Shown here: piece by piece, positions 60,006-64,000 of the stretch
How the letters are laid out: every line of letters starts with the position of its first letter
Numbering within the stretch: the first letter of the stretch is position 1
Source: an uncultured Oscillospiraceae bacterium
GTDB lineage: Bacteria > Bacillota_A > Clostridia > Oscillospirales > Oscillospiraceae
Assembly: GCA_910579155.1 (NCBI GenBank)
Contig: CAJTTS010000001.1
Span: 1 to 64,000, forward strand
Length of the DNA stretch: 64,000 nucleotides
Direction of reading: 5' to 3'
The notes under the pieces: generated by a model
The model's database searches: none
Told to the model about the DNA's origin: nothing
Seen by the model: only the letters and a program-made list of their open reading frames with translations
Made by a program: the position numbers and the translations under genes

Positions 60006-60641
60006 TCAAATATCGTTGGCAATGTCGTTGTTGTCGCCGGACAGCCGGACGGCGGCGCCTTGTCCGGCCTCGGCGCTGTCCTCATGGGCCAGCAGCCACT
60101 TGTTCCGGGCCCAGAGCAGTTGATCCTCCTCTGTTATGGCCTTGATGGCGGGTTTTGCCTCGTTGGTGCCCCGGGGCAGCGCCACCGCCACCCGGAAGCC
60201 CTCGGTCTCGTCGGTGTGGCAGGGGGCATAGTGCAAAGTGGTGGCGTACACCTCCACCAACACCCCGGCGGGGACGCGAAACGTCCGGACTTTTGCGGTG
60301 TCCAGCATACCGTCCACGATTTCGTCCTGCTTGGCCAGCAGGAGGATGAAGTCATGGGTGCCCACGTTAAACTCGCTGTCCCGGTGGTACTCCAGGCAGT
60401 TCAATTTGGTGTTGCGGCCCCAGCACATCCCCAGCTGGACGGGCATCCCGCCGTAGGCGTTGGCGCCAAACAGTTCAAAGATGGGCAGGGCCTCCAGCTC
60501 AGGAATGGCGGGCTGGTAGGTGGTGCCACTTTCCGGCAAGGGGATGGCTTTCATGGCCGCCAGCAGGCCATCCAGCTTATAGCCCTTATGCACCTGCCCA
60601 TAGGGGGAAAATTCTGCGTCAAATATGCTTTTGATCTCCAT
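60006..60641 (-). CDS. DUF4867 family cupin-like protein
   Basis: The 211-residue protein resembles DUF4867: beta-rich with LNCLEYHRDSEFN, VPAGVLVEVYATTLHYAPCH and GFRVAVALPRGTN; the His/Glu residues suit a metal-binding cupin fold. Its place between xylulokinase and the isomerase suggests a sugar isomerase, epimerase or mutarotase role, for instance in lyxose or ribulose handling. ATG 60641 has GGAGGTC upstream. Confidence 0.7.
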   Translation of the reverse strand: MEIKSIFDAEFSPYGQVHKGYKLDGLLAAMKAIPLPESGTTYQPAIPELEALPIFELFGANAYGGMPVQLGMCWGRNTKLNCLEYHRDSEFNVGTHDFILLLAKQDEIVDGMLDTAKVRTFRVPAGVLVEVYATTLHYAPCHTDETEGFRVAVALPRGTNEAKPAIKAITEEDQLLWARNKWLLAHEDSAEAGQGAAVRLSGDNNDIANDI

Positions 60642-60652
60642 GCTTGACCTCC

Positions 60653-62128
60653 TCATTTCAACGCTGGAAACACATTTTTTAGGGCCGGGTAGATTTGTTG
60701 GAACTTTCGATATCGCTCCTCGTACCGGGCGGTGAGTTCTGCGTCCGGCTCCACGGTCTGGGCCACGTGGATCAGCGTGTCACAGGCGGCCTGGACGCTT
60801 TCAAACGCCCCGCAGCCCACCATGGCCAGCACCGCGCCGCCGTAGCCGGGGCCCTGCTCGGTCTGTGGCAGGGTCAGCGGAATGCCCAGCACGTTGGCGA
60901 AGATGGTCCGCCACAGGGGCGATTTGGCTCCGCCGCCGCAGATCATGCTCTTGGGGATGGACACGCCCAGGGACTTGGCCACCTCGAAGCTGTCCCGGAT
61001 GGCAAAAGCCACACCCTCCAGCACCGCCTGGGTGAGGTCGGCGCGGGTGGTGTCCATGCTCATGCCGATGAACGTGCCCCGGGCATTGGTATCGTTGATG
61101 GGGGAGCGCTCGCCCATGAGGTAGGGCAGGAAGAACACCCGGTTTCGGCCCAACTTATCCTTGCCGATGGGCTTTTGCTCGGTTTGGTAATCGCTGATAC
61201 CCAAAATGTCCCCGCACCACCACTTGTTGCAGGAGGCAGCGGACAGCATACAGCCCATCAGGTGCCAGCCGCCGTCCGCGTGGGCGAAGGCATGGAGGGC
61301 GTTGTTTGGGTCAACCCCAAACTTGTCCGAGCTGATGAAGATGGTGCCGGACGTGCCCAGCGAAATATTGCACCCGCCCGCGCCCACGACGCCCGTTCCA
61401 ACAGCGGCGGCGGCGTTGTCCCCCGCCCCGGCGCAGACCTTGACTCTCTCGGGTAACCCCAGTTCTTTCGCCACATCGGCTTTCAGGGTTCCCACCGTCT
61501 CCCAGCTCTCGTACAGCTTGGGGAGCTGTTCCTCGGTGACGCCGCAAATTTGACATATTTCCCAACTCCACCGTTTGTCCTCCACGTCCAGCAGGAGCAT
61601 ACCCGAGGCGTCGGAATAATCGGTGCAGTGGATACCTGTCAGCTTGTAATTGATGTAGTCCTTTGGAAGCATGATCTTGCGAATCTTGGCGAAGTTTGAC
61701 CGCTCGTTCTCCCGCATCCACAGCAGTTTTGGCGCGGTGAAGCCCGCGAAGGCGATGTTGGCGGTATAACGGCTCAGCTTGCCCTTGCCAATCTCGTTGT
61801 TGAGATAGTCCACCTCTTTGGCCGTCCGCCCGTCATTCCACAGGATGGCGGGGCGGATGACCTCATTGTTCTCATCCAACGCCACCAGACCGTGCATCTG
61901 GCCGCCAGCGCCAATGCCAGCGACTTGGGTGGCATCGAAGCCGCGCAGCAGCTCGGGTATGCCCTCGGTCACCGCCCGCCACCAGTCGTCCGGGTTCTGC
62001 TCCGACCAGCCGGGGTGGGGGAAGGACAGGGGGTATTCCTTTGTGACCTCGCTGAGCACCGCGCCGCTCCCGTCCACCAGCAGCAGCTTGCAGGCGGAGG
62101 TGCCAAGATCAATGCCAATATAGAGCAT
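60653..62128 (-). CDS. xylB: Xylulokinase
   Basis: The 491-residue FGGY kinase has IGIDLGTSACKLLLVDG, the XylB signature GGQMHGLVALDE, GWSEQNPDDWW, AGDNAAAAVGTGVV, NISLGTSGTIF, YLMGERSPINDTNARG and GGGAKSPLWR. It phosphorylates D-xylulose to feed transketolase. No xylose isomerase is in the window, so xylulose may come from another locus or from the isomerase of this operon. Confidence 0.93.
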   Translation of the reverse strand: MLYIGIDLGTSACKLLLVDGSGAVLSEVTKEYPLSFPHPGWSEQNPDDWWRAVTEGIPELLRGFDATQVAGIGAGGQMHGLVALDENNEVIRPAILWNDGRTAKEVDYLNNEIGKGKLSRYTANIAFAGFTAPKLLWMRENERSNFAKIRKIMLPKDYINYKLTGIHCTDYSDASGMLLLDVEDKRWSWEICQICGVTEEQLPKLYESWETVGTLKADVAKELGLPERVKVCAGAGDNAAAAVGTGVVGAGGCNISLGTSGTIFISSDKFGVDPNNALHAFAHADGGWHLMGCMLSAASCNKWWCGDILGISDYQTEQKPIGKDKLGRNRVFFLPYLMGERSPINDTNARGTFIGMSMDTTRADLTQAVLEGVAFAIRDSFEVAKSLGVSIPKSMICGGGAKSPLWRTIFANVLGIPLTLPQTEQGPGYGGAVLAMVGCGAFESVQAACDTLIHVAQTVEPDAELTARYEERYRKFQQIYPALKNVFPALK

Positions 62129-62142
62129 ATTGTCATCCTCCT

Positions 62143-64000
62143 TCAGCGGATCACAGGGATGGTAACACTCCCTGCGTATCTGCCGTCTGTAACAGCCAGG
62201 GTGAGTTCCGCACCTTCTCCCGCTTGTACGACAGCCAGAGCCTCACCGTAATAGGTGTCGGTACGGTCTGTGATGTAGCCGGTCTCATTGTAAGGGCACG
62301 CGCTGCCCAGGCCCAGCAGCCTGCCGCCTGTCACCTTCACGCTGAGGATACCCCGCTCCAGCGGCTTGACGACACCGCTTTCGTCGGTGTATTGCAGTCT
62401 GATATGGCACAGGCGGCCCGGCTCCACGTCGCCCTCCTCGGGTACGGCCCGCAGCTGTGTTTCCGGAGATGCGGTGCGCAGGGAGCAGCGCCCCAACTCG
62501 TGCCCATGGCTGTCATAGCTTACCGCTTCCACCGTGCCGTCCTCATAGATGCAGCGGAATTTGGCCATACAGTCATTTTTCAGCTCCTTTTTGCCCACGC
62601 GTTTGCCGTTCACCAGCAGCTCCACGCTGTGGGCACGGGCGTAGACCTCCACGTTGGCGCGCTTGCCCGCGCAGCCCCGCCAGCTCCAGGAGGGGATGGC
62701 GTTGGACATTTTCCAGGCGGAGGGGGAGTGCTTGTCATCGGTGTGGTTCACCGGGCACACGGCGATGTATGGGCCCTTGTCCCGCTCCAGGGCCACCCGG
62801 GTGTACAGCGCCTCACCCAAGGGCAGGCCCGTCAGGTCGATCCGACCCGAGCCTGCGGACACCCAGCCCACGCCGTGGCCAAAGTCCGGCGCGTAGTCCT
62901 GGTACTCCCAGGAGCCGATGCCCACCTCGCCCAGGTAGTCCATACCTGCCCACACAAAGTCGCCCACGATGCGGGGCTCTTTTTTTGCCAGTTCCCGGAA
63001 CCGGTAGGCATCGGAACAGAAGGTCTCGCTGCCCAGGATCAGCCGGTTCGGGTACTTTTTCAGGTCGCCCTCATAGCGGAAGATGCCATAGTTGTATCCC
63101 GCCACGTCCATATTGGCGAAGGCGTCCCGGGTTCGCCAGTCACAGGGGGGGAGGGTGGCCCCCAGCTTCATGAAGTTGTCCCCAAACAGCCCCGCCATGT
63201 TGTTGAAAAACTCGCTGCCCACCGCCTTCTTTTTCTTGGGCGCCGCCCCGGCGGCTTTCAGCTTTTCCGCCTTTTCGGCCTCTTTTTTTGCCTTCTCGTC
63301 GCTGTAGACGCCAAAGCCGACAGAGGACAGGAAATTGAAAAAGATGTTCACGCCGCAGGTGACGGGCCTGGTATCGTCCAGCTGGTGAAGATAATTGGTC
63401 AAGTCGGCGGTGAGCTTGATGCCCTTTTTCTGGGCGGTCTCGGATACCTCGTTGCCGGTGGAATAGAGGATCACCGACGGGTGGTTGTAGTCCTTGTCCA
63501 CCATGTCCTTCAAATCCTGCTTCCACCACTCCATGAAGTAATCCACATAATCATGTTCCGTCTTATGGATGTACCAATGGTCGATGTACTCGTCCATCAC
63601 CAGCACACCCAGGTGGTCACAGGCATCCAGCAGAAACTTGGAACAGGGGTTGTGGGCAGAGCGGATGGCGTTGTAGCCGTTTTCCTTCAAAATGCGGATC
63701 TTGCGCCACTCCGCGTCCTCGTAGCAGCAGGCTCCCAGCACACCGTTGTCGTGGTGGATGCAGGACCCCTGGACAATGACCCGCTCCCCGTTGAGCAGCA
63801 GACCGCGGCGGCCCCACTCCAGGGTGCGCAGACCGAAGGTTTCCACCACCTCATCCGTCCCAAACCTTACCCGGCACGCATAGAGCTGAGGATTGTCCAA
63901 GCTCCAGGGCTTAGCCCCTTCCAGGGTCATGGTAAATGTAACCTGCCCCTTGGTCTCCCCGGAGGCGGCGGCCAGCTCCCGTCCGTTGTCCAGGACGGCC
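62143..64000 (-). CDS. GH2 beta-glycosidase, partial at the right edge
   Basis: The frame stays open to the window end, so the N-terminal sugar-binding domain lies outside; 619 residues are visible. It is a clear paralogue of the GH2 enzyme at 4438-6834: VHHDNG-type loop (CIHHDNGVLG), acid/base Glu in STGNE, nucleophile Glu in LGSETFC, the same lysine-rich insert (KAEKLKAAGAAPKKKKAVG) and C-terminal SWSWRGCAG..VELLVNGK. As the first visible gene of the pentose/hexuronate operon it probably releases the sugars metabolised downstream. Confidence 0.85.
   Translation of the reverse strand, partial: AVLDNGRELAAASGETKGQVTFTMTLEGAKPWSLDNPQLYACRVRFGTDEVVETFGLRTLEWGRRGLLLNGERVIVQGSCIHHDNGVLGACCYEDAEWRKIRILKENGYNAIRSAHNPCSKFLLDACDHLGVLVMDEYIDHWYIHKTEHDYVDYFMEWWKQDLKDMVDKDYNHPSVILYSTGNEVSETAQKKGIKLTADLTNYLHQLDDTRPVTCGVNIFFNFLSSVGFGVYSDEKAKKEAEKAEKLKAAGAAPKKKKAVGSEFFNNMAGLFGDNFMKLGATLPPCDWRTRDAFANMDVAGYNYGIFRYEGDLKKYPNRLILGSETFCSDAYRFRELAKKEPRIVGDFVWAGMDYLGEVGIGSWEYQDYAPDFGHGVGWVSAGSGRIDLTGLPLGEALYTRVALERDKGPYIAVCPVNHTDDKHSPSAWKMSNAIPSWSWRGCAGKRANVEVYARAHSVELLVNGKRVGKKELKNDCMAKFRCIYEDGTVEAVSYDSHGHELGRCSLRTASPETQLRAVPEEGDVEPGRLCHIRLQYTDESGVVKPLERGILSVKVTGGRLLGLGSACPYNETGYITDRTDTYYGEALAVVQAGEGAELTLAVTDGRYAGSVTIPVIR

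Overview
The window is high-GC DNA from what is most likely a gut Clostridia of the Oscillospiraceae type (Flavonifractor/Lawsonibacter-like). This is inferred from the GC content, strong AGGAGG ribosome binding sites, a glycine T-box before a dimeric glycyl-tRNA synthetase, LytTR/GHKL signalling and many plant-sugar genes. No 16S is present, so genus is not proven.

Layout. 1-2010: right end of a prophage (phage gene tail, coiled-coil/TM protein, r1t-type holin, two-domain endolysin, terminator). 2011-2462: scar with an AraC C-terminal remnant. 16658 down to 2463 (minus): one long glycan operon, comprising a circularly permuted membrane GH3, a small membrane protein, a GPH sugar transporter, a 77-aa membrane protein, an MBOAT acyltransferase, a double SGNH/LRR protein, a GH2 and a GH78-type enzyme. 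Divergent from it (16975-20577) lie a LytTR response regulator, a GHKL kinase and a second GH78-type enzyme. 20629-25801: L-rhamnose module (GH43, rhaB lacking its C-terminus, an AraA/FucI-fold isomerase, rhaD), then a LacI-transporter chimera. 27202-30382: a broken LRR/InlB-repeat surface protein. 30604-44074: mostly housekeeping (SDR, PepSY protein, mutS, mreC, an XRE-Maf fusion, U32 peptidase, zapA, T-box-glyS, LTA-synthase-like enzyme).

44216-44515 holds three tRNA genes (Met, Glu, Val). Directly after tRNA-Val lies an integrative-element remnant (tyrosine integrase, excisionase, sigma-region-4-like protein, atypical OmpR-type regulator), followed by a scrambled scar of a sugar kinase and an SDR, and an IS5-family insertion with clear inverted repeats and a TTA target duplication.

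From the right edge down to 49295 (minus) runs a second large operon: GH2 beta-glycosidase, xylulokinase, DUF4867 protein, arabinose/fucose-type isomerase, ribulokinase-like FGGY kinase, araD, split transketolase, then the complete hexuronate route uxuA-uxuB-uxaC-kdgA-kdgK. Together the loci release and ferment arabinose, xylose, rhamnose and uronic acids, consistent with pectin or hemicellulose side-chain use.

The most striking theme is gene remodelling: an in-frame LacI-membrane transporter chimera, an XRE-Maf fusion, a truncated rhamnulokinase, a frameshifted surface protein and a kinase/SDR mosaic scar. The most novel candidate system is the MBOAT plus double-SGNH/LRR pair embedded in a glycan-degradation operon.
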